Source of the DNA: Candidatus Contendibacter sp.
GTDB lineage: Bacteria > Pseudomonadota > Gammaproteobacteria > Competibacterales > Competibacteraceae
Reading direction: 5' to 3'
NCBI GenBank assembly: GCA_029624765.1
Contig: JARSSO010000055.1
Coordinates: 111,404-175,403, forward strand
DNA: 64,000 nt
The notes beneath the pieces were generated by a model, which searched no databases, was not told the DNA's origin, and saw only the letters and a list, made by a program, of their open reading frames with translations. Position 1 is the stretch's first letter; every line of letters starts with the position of its first letter. Shown one piece after another: positions 8,522 to 16,434 of this stretch. The position numbers and the translations under genes are program-made.

Positions 8522-9638
8522 GCCGCAGGACGCGGACGCCGTTTTCATCGCGATAGAGCGTACTGTATAGCATCGCGCGTCCATCGCCCACCCGCGCTTC
8601 GGCCCGCAGGAGAAAATACCGGCTGTCGACGCTCAACAGGGCCCTGATCGGCGCGTCCACCGTCAACCGGGCGGCGTTCAGGAATTCGTCCACGGTCTTG
8701 TAGCCGTCCGCCGGCCGCTCTTTCGACAGACGTTCGAAGTCCGCCGGCTTGGGTCCCGCCTCGCCCAGCGCCGCCAGCACCGGCGCTTGCGCGGTGTTGA
8801 CGTTCAGCGGCGTGCCGGACGGCAGGGCGCAAACCAGCGGAACCAGCTTGGCGTAAGCCTCCCGGTCCAGGTCCTTGATCAGCCGTAGCTCGGATACGTC
8901 GAGGAACGGCCGGTTGGCGGCCAGATAGGGTGGATTCAGGACGGCGTAATCGCTGTCTTCGGCTCCGTCGGGGAACTGGGGATCGGGATCGGGATCGATC
9001 CAGTCGGCGATGGCCTGCCCTAGCGCCAGCCTCAGTTCAAGATTCTCCAACAGGCGTTGCAATATCTTGATCTGCGCGGGCTCCAGTCCGGCCTTGCCCG
9101 AGGGCGCGGCCGGTTTGGAAGGGGTGGGATTCGGTTTGGCCGGGTTGGGTTTGGCCGTGGCGTCCGGTTTCGAATCGGCTGAATCCTGGGTTTCATCCCC
9201 ATCCTTGCCCTTGGTGTTGTCGCCACGCTTTTTCGGTTCGTTGGGCGTGGGCGACGATTCGCCGGGCGCCGGCCGCCACAGGTTGTTCAGGTTGAAACAG
9301 CCTTGCAGGTCGGTGAGGCGGACGGTGATCGCGCCGCCCTCGATCGGCAGGACCGAAGGCAGGTTGGCCCAGGTCTCGCCGGGATGGTCGGTTTCGTTGC
9401 GCTGACGATCGCGCGCCAGGAGGATCATGGCTTCCTGCTCGGCCCCCAGCGTGTAAAGCCGGGCCTGCTGCTGGTGCTCAAGCACGGTGGTTCGGCGGAT
9501 GGCCAGTTGTTGCAGAGTGGCGAGGCCGGTGGCGGCGATGCTGGCCAGGAACACGATCAGCAGCACCGTGATCAGGGCCACCCCGGCCTGCGGGTTGGCG
9601 CGGCTAACCGGGCAGGAACAACAGGCGGGTGATTTCAC
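8499..9638 (-). CDS. gspK: Type II secretion minor pseudopilin K
   Basis: GspK sits at the tip of the pseudopilus with GspI and GspJ. The 379-residue protein has the prepilin-type N-terminus typical of this member (QAGVALITVLLIVFLASIAATGLA), which lacks the glutamate of the other pseudopilins. The globular domain shows CFNLNNLWRP, the AIADWIDPDPDPQFPDGAED stretch that carries calcium/helix-hairpin features in the family, and NVNTAQAPVLAAL. About 60 residues (roughly 124-186) rich in Lys, Pro, Asp and Thr interrupt the domain and are not typical. It overlaps gspJ by 35 bases. Confidence 0.9.
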   Translation of the reverse strand: MKSPACCSCPVSRANPQAGVALITVLLIVFLASIAATGLATLQQLAIRRTTVLEHQQQARLYTLGAEQEAMILLARDRQRNETDHPGETWANLPSVLPIEGGAITVRLTDLQGCFNLNNLWRPAPGESSPTPNEPKKRGDNTKGKDGDETQDSADSKPDATAKPNPAKPNPTPSKPAAPSGKAGLEPAQIKILQRLLENLELRLALGQAIADWIDPDPDPQFPDGAEDSDYAVLNPPYLAANRPFLDVSELRLIKDLDREAYAKLVPLVCALPSGTPLNVNTAQAPVLAALGEAGPKPADFERLSKERPADGYKTVDEFLNAARLTVDAPIRALLSVDSRYFLLRAEARVGDGRAMLYSTLYRDENGVRVLRRGFSHQD

Positions 9639-10218
9639 CCCAGTCCTCCAAAATCAGACGGATTTCCACCGCGCGCGGCAGGCGGTCGGGATCGGGTTTG
9701 CTGGTCTCTTCGCTGGACGATGGCGGCGGCCAGTCGTCGCGCCAGTCGTCCTGTTCCAGGAACCGCGCCTTGAAGTCCCGCACCCGGTCGAGCAGCAGCG
9801 TCTCGCGCGGTTCGAGCGGGCCGCCCCGGTCGAGCACCGGCCAGTGCAGCCGCCACAGCCGACCGTCCCGCAGCCGGTAGGCGAGCCGTTGCAGGGTGGC
9901 GCGTGGTTGACCAAGAGGATTGTCCCAGCCGGTGCGGGTCAGGGTCAGTCGGTTGGTGGCGAGCGGGTCGCCGAGCAGCGCGTCCTGGGATTGGCCGTAC
10001 TCGTCGCGAATGCCGCGCGGCACGATTTGCTCGATGTCCTGTTCCAGCCGGTAAACCGCCAGTTGCACCGCCGCCAGGCGCCGGTTTTGCTCCTCCACGG
10101 CGGCGCGGGTGTACAGAACGTTGCGCAGGCCGCTGTAGGCGGCGGTTGCCATGATGGAGAACACCGCCAGGGCCACCAACAGCTCCAGCAAGGTAAAACC
10201 ATGGCTGGGCGGTTTCAT
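9604..10218 (-). CDS. gspJ: Type II secretion minor pseudopilin J
   Basis: A 204-residue prepilin with a short leader ending in Gly and then the methylation motif FTLLELLVALAVFSIMATAA, so prepilin peptidase would cut before Phe. The body contains RLAAVQLAVYRLEQDIEQIV and RPL/RDG-type text typical of GspJ, with a polar Pro/Ser-rich loop near residues 165-178. GspJ joins GspI and GspK at the pseudopilus tip. It overlaps gspI in ATGA (10215-10218) and gspK at its 3' end. Confidence 0.92.
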   Translation of the reverse strand: MKPPSHGFTLLELLVALAVFSIMATAAYSGLRNVLYTRAAVEEQNRRLAAVQLAVYRLEQDIEQIVPRGIRDEYGQSQDALLGDPLATNRLTLTRTGWDNPLGQPRATLQRLAYRLRDGRLWRLHWPVLDRGGPLEPRETLLLDRVRDFKARFLEQDDWRDDWPPPSSSEETSKPDPDRLPRAVEIRLILEDWGEITRLLFLPG

Positions 10219-10688
10219 GGCGTGGGACGCGGTTGCCGGAGCGTCGGCGGTTGGCCTTCCTGGGGCGCCGCCGGTTTGTCCGTGGTTTTGGACGGCTGGC
10301 CGGTGGCATCAGTGGATTGCTCCGGCGACTTGCCCTTGAAGGCGACCAGCTTGCCAAGTTCCGCCCCGGTCTCGCCAGCGCGCACCGTCAGTTCAAGGCG
10401 GCGCAGGTCGGGATCCGGGGTCGGATGGAACCGCGCTTCCCAGCGCCAGACCCGGTTGGCCAGTTCGGCGTTGCCGTTGCGGGAACCTTCCTCGGGCCAG
10501 GGTTTCGACTCCAGCAACAGGGCGTTGACCTGATTGCGGGCGACCCAGCCGGCGAAGGTTTGATCGCGCAGGGTAGCGGTGGTATTGATGCTTTGCGTGG
10601 CGGCGTGGATGATTGCGCCCATGGCGATGGCCAGCACCGCCAGCGCCACCAGCACTTCCAGCAGGGTAAAACCATGCGTGCGCTTCAT
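10215..10688 (-). CDS. gspI: Type II secretion minor pseudopilin I
   Basis: A 157-residue prepilin beginning MKRTHG, then FTLLEVLVALAVLAIAMGAI. The ATG at 10688 fixes the usual six-residue leader; the frame is open upstream but that stretch is not conserved. The domain shows ATLRDQTFAGWVARNQVNAL and WRWEARFHPTPDPDLRRLEL. After about residue 120 there is an extra tail rich in Pro, Gln, Thr and Lys. In most gsp operons gspH lies directly upstream; here a 4.7-kb stretch with plus-strand genes intervenes. Confidence 0.92.
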   Translation of the reverse strand: MKRTHGFTLLEVLVALAVLAIAMGAIIHAATQSINTTATLRDQTFAGWVARNQVNALLLESKPWPEEGSRNGNAELANRVWRWEARFHPTPDPDLRRLELTVRAGETGAELGKLVAFKGKSPEQSTDATGQPSKTTDKPAAPQEGQPPTLRQPRPTP

Positions 10689-10777
10689 GTACGGAATCTG
10701 GTCGCCCGACGGGGCGGTACGAAGCGGTACGAAATTGGGTGAGCGACGCCGGACAAGGGCTGGCCGACAATCGCGCC

Positions 10778-10846
10778 ATGGGTAAGCTTGTGGTCCCGGC
10801 GCGAGTGGACGGTGAGCTTGAATGGACTGGGACGGTAATTTTATGA
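10778..10846 (+). CDS. Possible 22-residue leader or precursor peptide
   Basis: A short frame starts at ATG 10778 (MGKLVVPARVDGELEW...) and ends in a TGA (10844-10846) overlapping the ATG at 10843 of the first radical SAM gene. The four-base overlap and position would suit a coupled leader peptide or a small substrate of the following enzymes. Against this, there is no clear ribosome site, no Cys/Ser/Thr-rich core, and a frame this short can arise by chance. Reported with low confidence only. Confidence 0.15.
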   Translation: MGKLVVPARVDGELEWTGTVIL

Positions 10847-11727
10847 TGCAAGATAACACGTTGTTCGTTCGCTCCCAAGGAAGCCGGTCTGTTCCAGCCG
10901 AGGCCGAAGGGGGAACAGCGCCAATTTTGGTTCAGGGCGCGGATTCGTATGAAGACCCGAAGGTTTCCATACGAATCATCGGCCAGTGCAATTTCCGATG
11001 TCCCGCCTGTTGCACGGGGAGCAGTCCATCGCGCAAAGGGATCTTGTCGCCAGACGATTTTGAAAGAGTCGTGGACATTCTGGCTGAAGAACGCTTTAGA
11101 GGCATCCTCAACCTGTCGGGAGGGGAACCCACCTTGCATCCTGATTTGCCGGACATGTTGGCTCTGCTCGCCTCGCGACTTCCTGAAAACCGGGTGATTC
11201 TGTTTACCAACGGCTCCTGGATCGGCCAACCCGATTGGCGGCGCCGGTTGACCTCCTTCCTGTCGTTTTCGCAAGTTACGGTACGCTTGTCCCTGGATCG
11301 GCACCATGTCGTCGGCGCGCTGAGGGCCTCCGCGATGCCTCGCGTCCGAGCAAGTTTCGATTATCTTGAGCAGGTTGCTTTTCGTCGAGCGCAAGCTTTT
11401 CTCGATCACTGCGTCGCCGGCGGCGGGATTCCGGGGCGACATTTCGACGTGGCGTTCAAAGGCGACCGTGAAGCCGCGCAATCCTACCTTGCTCCACTTG
11501 GCGAAGCGCCGGTCTACTGCATCGAATTGGAAAAAAAACCTGAGAAGAGGGCCAAGAAACTTGGATATCTGGCCGTTGATCTGGATGATGCCGGATATCC
11601 GATGGTCTACCTGACGTTGGGACACGTTCTCCGAAACGAACCCTTTGGCGGCATCGACGCTCTGCCAAAAGCCTTGGCCATCAACAGAGAGGCATTGAGT
11701 CGATGGAAAGGGACGGCAAGACCATGA
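10843..11727 (+). CDS. Radical SAM protein, first gene of the inserted cassette
   Basis: Radical SAM enzymes use a [4Fe-4S] cluster to make a 5'-deoxyadenosyl radical. The cluster motif CNFRCPACC lies at about residues 49-57 (CxxxCxxC with a fourth cysteine). LNLSGGEPTLHPD supplies the SAM-binding GGEP, and VTVRLSLDRH follows as a later barrel strand. The C-terminal half has only two further cysteines, so a full SPASM-type auxiliary cluster site is not visible. The ATG at 10843 is used here (294 residues); ATG 10822 in the same frame is possible. Substrate unknown. Base composition is visibly more A+T-rich than the flanking gsp genes. The stop overlaps the next gene in ATGA, so the two are probably translated together. 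Confidence 0.85.
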   Translation: MMQDNTLFVRSQGSRSVPAEAEGGTAPILVQGADSYEDPKVSIRIIGQCNFRCPACCTGSSPSRKGILSPDDFERVVDILAEERFRGILNLSGGEPTLHPDLPDMLALLASRLPENRVILFTNGSWIGQPDWRRRLTSFLSFSQVTVRLSLDRHHVVGALRASAMPRVRASFDYLEQVAFRRAQAFLDHCVAGGGIPGRHFDVAFKGDREAAQSYLAPLGEAPVYCIELEKKPEKRAKKLGYLAVDLDDAGYPMVYLTLGHVLRNEPFGGIDALPKALAINREALSRWKGTARP

Positions 11728-12725
11728 GCCAAACTCCCACCACGAATCGCTTTGGAATCGAGTTGAAATTGACCGATCGGTGCAATTTTTCCTGTTTCCA
11801 TTGCATGAACAGCGATGCGCCAAGGAAAGGCCAACACCTCGATATCGATCTGTTTCTGTCCCGTTTTGAAGATTGGCGGCATGAATCAACTGAATTGGGA
11901 GTCAGGATTACGGAAGTCCGCATCACTGGAGGGGAGCCCTTGATTCGCGCGGAAGAGATACTGAAAATCGCTCGCTCGATGTCTACCGTCGCGGTGCCCT
12001 GTGGCGTCAATACCAATGGGATTCTGTTGACGCCGAATTTGGCGGCGAGGATGAAGGATGCGGGAATCGGGATCGTGAAGATTTCAATGGATTCATTGAA
12101 TGAGGATATCTTGCACCGGATGCGGGGCGGTCGTTTTTCGGTTCGCAAGCTTTTGAATGGAATCCAGAATGCATTGGAGCATGGCTTGAAGGTCATTTTA
12201 CGTTTCACGCTTTGTCAGTACAATTTGGCCGAGTTGATGGCTTGCTTTAAATTCGCCAGGGATGCGGGAGTTTACAAATTCCAGATCAAGCCTTTGATTC
12301 CGTCCGGCCGTGGTCGATATTCCGATACGAGTCTTTCCGTGGAATCGATACAAAATGCTTTGGGTGAGTTGTATCGGGAGACGAGGGCGGGTGATGATTT
12401 TCTGGAAGTACTCTGTTTCCCCGAGAAGCTGCCCGCCAGTGCGCAAGACAGGTCTTGTGCGAGCTTGGAGAAGATTTACATCCATGCCAATATGGATGTG
12501 ACGACCTGTAATTATATCGCGGAGCATGGCCATCTCGGCAACCTCGCCCGGGATTCCTTTCGAGAAATTGAACGCGGAAGGCAAGCCGCGTTGCAAAAGG
12601 CGATCTTGTACAATCGGCGCCATTTCTTGAATGGTTGCCCGCTGTTCGAGACCGAAGGCGGCCGGTGTCGAGTAGCGCGGGGTGACGAACCGGACGCCAC
12701 GCTTCTCACTCCCGGCTTTTCGTGA
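11724..12725 (+). CDS. Radical SAM/SPASM-like protein
   Basis: A 333-residue radical SAM enzyme with CNFSCFHC at residues 20-27 and VRITGGEPL near 65-73. Its C-terminal part looks like a SPASM or twitch module: Cys245, Cys262 (IYIHANMDVTTC), HLGNLARDSF, then Cys305 and Cys315. These four cysteines could hold an auxiliary Fe-S cluster, as in peptide- and small-molecule-modifying members such as the PqqE and MoaA relatives. The start is ATG 11724, overlapping the upstream stop by four bases. It is A+T-richer than the rest of the window. The substrate cannot be told from sequence; the adenylation-carrier gene next door suggests an amino-acid or peptide-like substrate. Confidence 0.87.
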   Translation: MSQTPTTNRFGIELKLTDRCNFSCFHCMNSDAPRKGQHLDIDLFLSRFEDWRHESTELGVRITEVRITGGEPLIRAEEILKIARSMSTVAVPCGVNTNGILLTPNLAARMKDAGIGIVKISMDSLNEDILHRMRGGRFSVRKLLNGIQNALEHGLKVILRFTLCQYNLAELMACFKFARDAGVYKFQIKPLIPSGRGRYSDTSLSVESIQNALGELYRETRAGDDFLEVLCFPEKLPASAQDRSCASLEKIYIHANMDVTTCNYIAEHGHLGNLARDSFREIERGRQAALQKAILYNRRHFLNGCPLFETEGGRCRVARGDEPDATLLTPGFS

Positions 12726-14665
12726 GCGATGGCGCTGGTTGGCGGGGCCCGCGATCCCGACTTGAAAGCGACCTGATCATGACCGACAGACTTGAAGAGA
12801 CTTTCAATCACGTGGTTGATCGCGCTCCCGACGCAACCGCCATCGATGCTCCCGACGGCAAGCTGACCTTGGCGCGGCTTGCGGCATGGGCCGAGGCGAT
12901 CCAGGCCGGGCTTGGCCCGTCGTGCGTCGATCAACCCGTTGGGGTGTTCATGCCTCCGGGCCGCGCCTACTTTGCCGCGCTCGTCGGCTGCATGAAGGCC
13001 GGCGTCATGGCCGTGCCCATCGACCCGGAGTTTCCCGACGAACAGATCCAGTCGGTACTTCGCCACCTCCGGATCACACGGTGCCTAAGCACGCGAACGT
13101 TGGCCGGTCGGCTGCGTAAGGAGGATGGAATCCAGGTTGTCGTCCTTTCCCAGAACCCGCCTTCATCCTTTCCAAAAGGTATGGATGGACCCGCGCAACG
13201 CAATGGCGGGATTCGGCGCTTACACTGCATCTCCACCTCCGGGTCGTCGGGGCATCGCACCCATGCCATCATCGGACGCGACGCAATCGTCGTGCACGCC
13301 CAGGAAATGGGGGTTGCCTATGAATATCGGCCCGGAACTTGTGTTGCCCACTTGGCAAGATATACCAGCGCGGCGGGTATCAATGGTTTCTGGCGTGCCC
13401 TGTTAGGTGGGGTCGGGTTGGTCTGCTTCGACCTGCGCGCGGAAACCTTCGCCCAGGTCCATCGCCGCGTCGCCGGCAGCGGAGCGGTCGTCTTGCAGGG
13501 GACGCCGACCGTGCTTGAAGCGTTCGCGCGCGCCTGCAAGGGATTGGATCGCTTGTCCAAGGTTCGGCAGGTGATCGTTGGCGGCGAACCGATCTCCGCC
13601 GCCGCGCTGGGTGGGATCGCGACCGTGGTACATCCGGAATGCATGGCCTACGTGAATTATTCGAGCACGGAAACCTTGCATGTCGCCGTGCATCGGGCGC
13701 CGCTGCGCGAACTGGCGGGCGCGGCCCGGATTCCGGTGGGACGACCACTGCCGTCGCGGTCGGTCGCTTTGTTCGACCCCGATGGTCGGGCGGTGCCCGA
13801 TGGCGCTTTGGGGGAAATCGTCGTCACGTCCGCGCACATCGCGCTCGAACTGATCGGCGATGGGGTTGACGGTCGGCTCCGGGTGGATGCGGACGATCCG
13901 TCGCGGCGCGTGTATTGGACGCGCGATCTTGGACGGTGGAACGAGGACGGGCTGCTCGAACATCACGGTCGCGGTGACCGGCAATTGAAGATTCGCGGCG
14001 AGCGGGTCATGCCGACGGCGGTGGAACGGGAGTTGGAATCCATCCAGGGCATCAAGCGGGCGGCCGTGGTTGGCGTGCCGGATGCGTTCGGACCATTGCG
14101 GCTGTGCGCTTGCCTGTTGCGCGACCCCGTGCCCGCCACCGTGGATATGATTCGTCGGCAGCTTGAACGGCGGCTGGCGGGCGCGGCCATTCCGACCCTG
14201 TTCGTCGATATCGAGTCCCTGCCGCTCGGGCCGACCGGAAAGACCGATTACCGCGCCCTTGAGTCGGTTTGCAGTGCTGCCCTGGCGGGCGACAACCCGG
14301 CGGACGTGGGCAGCGCGTCAAGCGCGCCTGGATTGATCGATGTGTTGCGGTCGGAGTGGTCGGCGGTGCTGGGGCGACCGGTCGAAAGCGACGGGCGCAC
14401 GTTCGTCGAACACGGTGGTGACAGTCTGGCGGCGGCGGCGCTCGCGACGGCGTTAGCGCGCCGGTTCGGTTTGCGGCTGGCCCCGCTGTGGGTTGCCAGA
14501 CATCCAACCTTGGCGACCCAGGCCGAGGAAATCTCCAAGATGCTGACGGGCAATTCCGAAGGATCGCGGCTCGAAACCGAACGGCCGGTGAACCCGTCGC
14601 GGCGCGATGAACCACCGGACCGGATCGACATGGCGGCCGTTCGGCGGCGGATTGGGTGGGTGTGA
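12722..14665 (+). CDS. Stand-alone adenylation domain fused to a carrier (thiolation) domain
   Basis: An ANL-superfamily enzyme that should activate a carboxylic or amino acid as AMP ester and load it on its own carrier domain. Numbering from GTG 12722 (647 residues): A3-like STSGSSGHRTHAII at 171-184, A5-like YVNYSSTETL at 310-319, A7/A8-like YWTRDLGRW to GDRQLKIRGERV at 398-429, and A10-like LPLGPTGKTDYRAL at 500-513 with the conserved Lys507. A carrier motif EHGGDSLAA follows, with the phosphopantetheine Ser at 568. GTG 12722 overlaps the upstream stop (GTGA); ATG 12779 is the alternative. The A3 loop lacks the usual Pro-Lys-Gly. The A4 region (ARYTSAAGINGFW) lacks the Asp that binds the alpha-amino group in typical NRPS modules, so the substrate may not be an ordinary alpha-amino acid. 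No condensation or thioesterase domain is present. Confidence 0.88.
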   Translation: MSDGAGWRGPRSRLESDLIMTDRLEETFNHVVDRAPDATAIDAPDGKLTLARLAAWAEAIQAGLGPSCVDQPVGVFMPPGRAYFAALVGCMKAGVMAVPIDPEFPDEQIQSVLRHLRITRCLSTRTLAGRLRKEDGIQVVVLSQNPPSSFPKGMDGPAQRNGGIRRLHCISTSGSSGHRTHAIIGRDAIVVHAQEMGVAYEYRPGTCVAHLARYTSAAGINGFWRALLGGVGLVCFDLRAETFAQVHRRVAGSGAVVLQGTPTVLEAFARACKGLDRLSKVRQVIVGGEPISAAALGGIATVVHPECMAYVNYSSTETLHVAVHRAPLRELAGAARIPVGRPLPSRSVALFDPDGRAVPDGALGEIVVTSAHIALELIGDGVDGRLRVDADDPSRRVYWTRDLGRWNEDGLLEHHGRGDRQLKIRGERVMPTAVERELESIQGIKRAAVVGVPDAFGPLRLCACLLRDPVPATVDMIRRQLERRLAGAAIPTLFVDIESLPLGPTGKTDYRALESVCSAALAGDNPADVGSASSAPGLIDVLRSEWSAVLGRPVESDGRTFVEHGGDSLAAAALATALARRFGLRLAPLWVARHPTLATQAEEISKMLTGNSEGSRLETERPVNPSRRDEPPDRIDMAAVRRRIGWV

Positions 14666-14675
14666 GGACGGGCGC

Positions 14676-15338
14676 ATGGCAAGGGTCGTTCTGTTCGGGA
14701 TCGGTTCCACCGCTCAGGTGATGCACTACCATCTCTCGCGGGAATCGCGGCATTGCGTCGAGGCGTTCACGGTGGACGCGGAGTATCTACGCGCGGATCG
14801 GTTGGCCGGCTTGCCCGTCGTGCCGTTCGAGGACATCGCCGGGCGCTATCCGCCCGATGATTACGCCATGATGATCGCCGTGGGTTACGCGGATGTGAAT
14901 CGGTTGCGCGCGCGGCGCTGCGCCGAGGCGAGGGCGTTGGGATACCGGCTGATCAGCCATGTCAGTCCCACGGCGACGCTCTGGGCTGGCCTCGAGCTGG
15001 GTGGTAACTGCAAGGTGGGCGCCGGTTCGTTGCTGCAACCCTTTTCGCGCGTCGGCGACGACGTGTTCATCGGCAGCGGCTGCATCGTCGGCCATCACTC
15101 GGTCATTGAGGATCATTGCTTTCTCGCCTCCGGAGTGGTGCTCGGGGGCGGCGTGACCGTGGAATCGCACGCCTTTCTTGGAACCGGAGTCACGATTCGC
15201 AACAAGGCCCGGATCGGCGCGTATGGCGTCGTGGGCGCCGGGGCGGTCGTGCTGGAGGATACGCGACCGCATGGCGTTTATGTCGCGCGCGGCGCCGAGG
15301 CGCTGGACGTATCGAGCGACGCCTTGTCCCCCGGTTGA
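14676..15338 (+). CDS. PglD/NeuD-family acyltransferase
   Basis: A 220-residue protein of the NeuD/PglD type, which transfer acetyl or other acyl groups to amino or hydroxyl groups, usually of sugars. The N-terminal ~90 residues form a Rossmann-like domain (VVLFGIGSTAQVMHYHL). The remainder is a left-handed beta-helix of hexapeptide repeats (VGAGSLLQPFSRVGDDVFIG, then FLGTGVTIRNKARIGAYGVV). It carries GHHSVIEDH, matching the catalytic His region of PglD. GAGGA precedes ATG 14676, ten bases after the upstream stop. As the last gene of the cassette it probably acylates the product, or takes the acyl group from the upstream carrier; the latter is my inference. It converges on gspH with 48 bases between. 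Confidence 0.85.
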   Translation: MARVVLFGIGSTAQVMHYHLSRESRHCVEAFTVDAEYLRADRLAGLPVVPFEDIAGRYPPDDYAMMIAVGYADVNRLRARRCAEARALGYRLISHVSPTATLWAGLELGGNCKVGAGSLLQPFSRVGDDVFIGSGCIVGHHSVIEDHCFLASGVVLGGGVTVESHAFLGTGVTIRNKARIGAYGVVGAGAVVLEDTRPHGVYVARGAEALDVSSDALSPG

Positions 15339-15386
15339 AGCGGTCGAGGCTCGCCCCATGCGTTGGAATCGAACCGGCCGGGCGCT

Positions 15387-15905
15387 TTACGGGCTCACCT
15401 CGGCCATGGTCAGCCGGCCCAGCGCGTCGCCCGCCACCCGATAGCGCGGCGTGTCCAGGGAGGGGTCGTCGGCAAAGCCGAACACGGCGACGAATTCGGT
15501 GGTTTCGCCGCTGGCCAGCAGCAGCACCTGCGGCGGTTGGCGAGGGGTTTTCAGATCGACGGGCCGACCCTCGACCCACAGGCTCAGGACGATGTCCTCC
15601 GGCAAGGCATGATGGATCAGGGTATCGGTGGCGGCGGGTTGCCATTCGCCGTTCTCGCCCAGGGTCAGCAGGGTGTAGCCGGCGCGGTCGAACTGGATGC
15701 CATGGGTTGCGCCGTTCAAAATCGCTTCCTGCTGGTGCAATTCCACCAGCGCCGCCAGCCGCCGCCCTTCCTCCGCCAGCCGCGCGCGCGGGCCGCCGCC
15801 GACCGAGAGCAGGGCGAAGCTGGCGATGATGCCGATCAGCACCAGCACCACCAGGATTTCCAGCAGGGTGAAGCCGCGCGGCGGCGCGGCGGTTGCGGCG
15901 CTCAG
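15387..15905 (-). CDS. gspH: Type II secretion pseudopilin H, start codon not canonical
   Basis: A minor pseudopilin with the processing site PPRG followed by FTLLEILVVLVLIGIIASFA. The body contains RLAALVELHQQEAILNGATH and GIQFDRAGYTLL, and VLSLWVEGRPV, all typical of GspH. In this frame there is no ATG, GTG or TTG between the upstream gspG region and the prepilin motif. The nearest possible initiator is CTG at 15905, which gives 172 residues and a nine-residue leader. A compressed or miscounted base in the GGCGCCGAG direct repeat just upstream (15913-15931) could hide the true start. It follows gspG by about 30 bases. The next gene of the usual order, gspI, is 4.7 kb away beyond the inserted cassette. 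Confidence 0.8.
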   Translation of the reverse strand: MSAATAAPPRGFTLLEILVVLVLIGIIASFALLSVGGGPRARLAEEGRRLAALVELHQQEAILNGATHGIQFDRAGYTLLTLGENGEWQPAATDTLIHHALPEDIVLSLWVEGRPVDLKTPRQPPQVLLLASGETTEFVAVFGFADDPSLDTPRYRVAGDALGRLTMAEVSP

Positions 15906-15937
15906 GGTCGCGACGCCTCGGCGCCTCGGCGCCTTCC

Positions 15938-16399
15938 CTATTGATCCAGATTCCAGTTGCCGATGTCGGCGTCCACGCCCTCGCCGCCTGGTTGACTGTC
16001 GGCGCCCAGCGAGTAAATGTCGATGTCGCCGTGCTGGCCGGGGCTGAGATATTGATACGGCTTGCCCCAGGGGTCCATGGGCGGTTTGTCCAGATAGCCG
16101 CCCTCCTGCCAGTGCGGCGCGTCGGCGGGCTTCCGCGCCAGCGCCTCGATGCCCTGTTCGGTGGTCGGGTAGCGGAAGTTGTGCAGCCGGTACAGATCCA
16201 TCTGATTCTTGATCACCCGGATGTCCTGCTTGGCCTTGACCACCCGGGCCTTGTCCGGATTGTCCATGATGCGCGGCACCACCACGGCCGCCAGAATGCC
16301 GAGGATCACCACCACGACCATCACCTCGATCAGGGTGAAGCCGCGTGGATGGCGGCGGCGGCGGTTGCGTTGGCAACGACGGAAAACGGGTTGGCTCAT
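15938..16399 (-). CDS. gspG: Type II secretion major pseudopilin G
   Basis: GspG builds the shaft of the pseudopilus. The protein (153 residues from ATG 16399) has an Arg-rich leader and the site RG followed by FTLIEVMVVVVILGILAAVV. It continues with the hallmark GspG body: RVVKAKQDIRVIKNQMDLYR, YPTTEQGIEALARKP, and DPWGKPYQYLSPGQHGDIDI with SLGADSQPGGEG, the calcium-site loop. AGGA lies nine bases before ATG 16399, which I prefer to ATG 16405. It follows metW by 35 bases on the same strand. Confidence 0.95.
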   Translation of the reverse strand: MSQPVFRRCQRNRRRRHPRGFTLIEVMVVVVILGILAAVVVPRIMDNPDKARVVKAKQDIRVIKNQMDLYRLHNFRYPTTEQGIEALARKPADAPHWQEGGYLDKPPMDPWGKPYQYLSPGQHGDIDIYSLGADSQPGGEGVDADIGNWNLDQ

Positions 16400-16434
16400 C
16401 GGCATGGTCCTGGAATCCGGTTTTGAACGGTGGC

